From contig NZ_CP151979.1 of the NCBI RefSeq assembly GCF_038593265.1, positions 2,487,001 to 2,551,000 on the forward strand: DNA of 64,000 bases, written 5' to 3'. This DNA comes from Ureibacillus sp. FSL W7-1570 (GTDB lineage Bacteria; Bacillota; Bacilli; Bacillales_A; Planococcaceae). Below are positions 63,484 to 64,000 of the stretch, piece by piece; within the stretch, counting starts at the first letter, position 1, and each line of letters starts with the position of its first letter. The notes beneath the pieces were generated by a model, which saw only the letters and a program-made list of their open reading frames with translations, ran no database searches and was not told where the DNA came from. Position numbers and translations under genes: made by a program.

Positions 63484-63999
63484 TCACACCAAATAATGTT
63501 TATATTCTTCCGGAATCTTTTCGGGATTTGATACAAAATCTTCCTCAACTTTCAATTCACACATTTTATGGTTGTGGGAAAAACGGAAAATGCCATTATC
63601 GAAGTCGGTACCGATTTCTTTGAAGAAAATCCCTTCGATATAGCGGCCTTTCGGGCACGTAAATACGATTTTATATCGTTCCCCTGCCGGAACGATAAAA
63701 GCCCGGACTCCTTTTTCATACATGCCGATTTCTTCATCTTCTGTAGGAGGGTTTACGGCCACAATATGAAAATCAACAAAAGGAATTTCTTTCAACAAGA
63801 CATTCAATAAAGACCCTTTTGTAATTTCCTCCCATCGGCTTTGGGCGCTTTGCCCAACGATTATTTGAGATACGTTCAATTCCTTGGCCACTTCCGCAAT
63901 CACTTTTTGAATGGGCCGTTTTTCATTATCCCGAATGATAAATTTTTCAACCCCGAGTTCCTTCGCCAACTCGTTCCATCGTTCAATATAACCGGACTT
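63484..63999 (-). CDS. KdpD/Usp-type stress protein, 5' end outside window
   Basis: The frame is open to the window edge (upstream residues include KSGYIERWNELAKELGVEKF), so the N-terminus is missing. The visible part ends a universal-stress domain as found in KdpD: AEVAKELNVSQIIVGQSAQSRWEEITKGSLLNVLLKEIPFVDFHIVA (the G-x-S-x-x-S/R ATP loop), followed by a C-terminal extension of about 90 residues without a kinase core. It could be a stand-alone KdpD sensor-domain protein; the N-terminal Walker-type domain would be beyond the edge. Confidence 0.7.
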   Translation of the reverse strand, partial: KSGYIERWNELAKELGVEKFIIRDNEKRPIQKVIAEVAKELNVSQIIVGQSAQSRWEEITKGSLLNVLLKEIPFVDFHIVAVNPPTEDEEIGMYEKGVRAFIVPAGERYKIVFTCPKGRYIEGIFFKEIGTDFDNGIFRFSHNHKMCELKVEEDFVSNPEKIPEEYKHYLV

Positions 64000-64000
64000 T

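Overview
This window is a chromosomal stretch from a spore-forming member of the Bacillales. Gene order from 1 to about 50 kb follows the Bacillus subtilis region from tatD (yabD) to the rrnJ-trnJ-rrnW cluster. Sporulation genes (sspF, spoVG, fin, spoVT, yabP, yabQ, spoIIE) show an endospore former. The protein sequences and several gene losses relative to B. subtilis suggest a Planococcaceae-type organism (Ureibacillus/Lysinibacillus-like), but that is an impression from memory, not a search.

Layout. 1-15.4 kb: tatD (5' end outside the window), yabE, rnmV, ksgA, veg, sspF, ispE, purR, ridA, spoVG, glmU, prs, ctc, pth, fin and mfd. 15.4-23.5 kb: spoVT, an intact IS1182-type insertion sequence, yabM, mazG (yabN), rqcP, yabP, yabQ, divIC and yabR. 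24-39.8 kb: spoIIE, tilS, hpt, ftsH, coaX, hslO, a PrsA-like foldase, cysK, the folate genes folP-folB-folK, dusB, a reversed DinB-family gene and lysS. 40-51 kb: two almost identical rRNA operons in tandem, joined by nine tRNA genes (Val-Thr-Lys-Leu-Gly-Leu-Arg-Pro-Ala). No promoter or terminator is visible between the last tRNA and the second 16S gene.

After the second 5S gene the B. subtilis synteny (ctsR-mcsA-mcsB-clpC) is lost. A repeat-rich 0.8 kb stretch follows; it holds a duplicated 3' piece of 5S rRNA and a roughly 237-bp MITE-like element. Then come a LytTR regulator divergent from isocitrate lyase (aceA), a class V aminotransferase that could consume the glyoxylate made by AceA, a glycosyltransferase lacking the usual acidic motif, a secreted transglutaminase-like protein, a reversed operon of EamA transporter, argininosuccinate-lyase-like enzyme and BadF-type kinase, a HEPN-like/CBS protein, a DUF421 membrane protein and a partial KdpD/Usp-type protein.

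How the genes work together: the left half mixes translation and RNA maturation (ksgA, rnmV, pth, ctc, rqcP, tilS, dusB, lysS, rRNA/tRNA), nucleotide and envelope precursors (prs, purR, hpt, glmU, ispE, folate genes) and the sporulation programme. Candidate SigA, SigH, SigE and SigG promoters and a Spo0A-type spoIIE promoter can be read directly. The right part is accessory metabolism and envelope functions, and holds most of the less explained features: the repeat region, the lyase-kinase-transporter operon, the glyoxylate module and the HEPN-CBS fusion.
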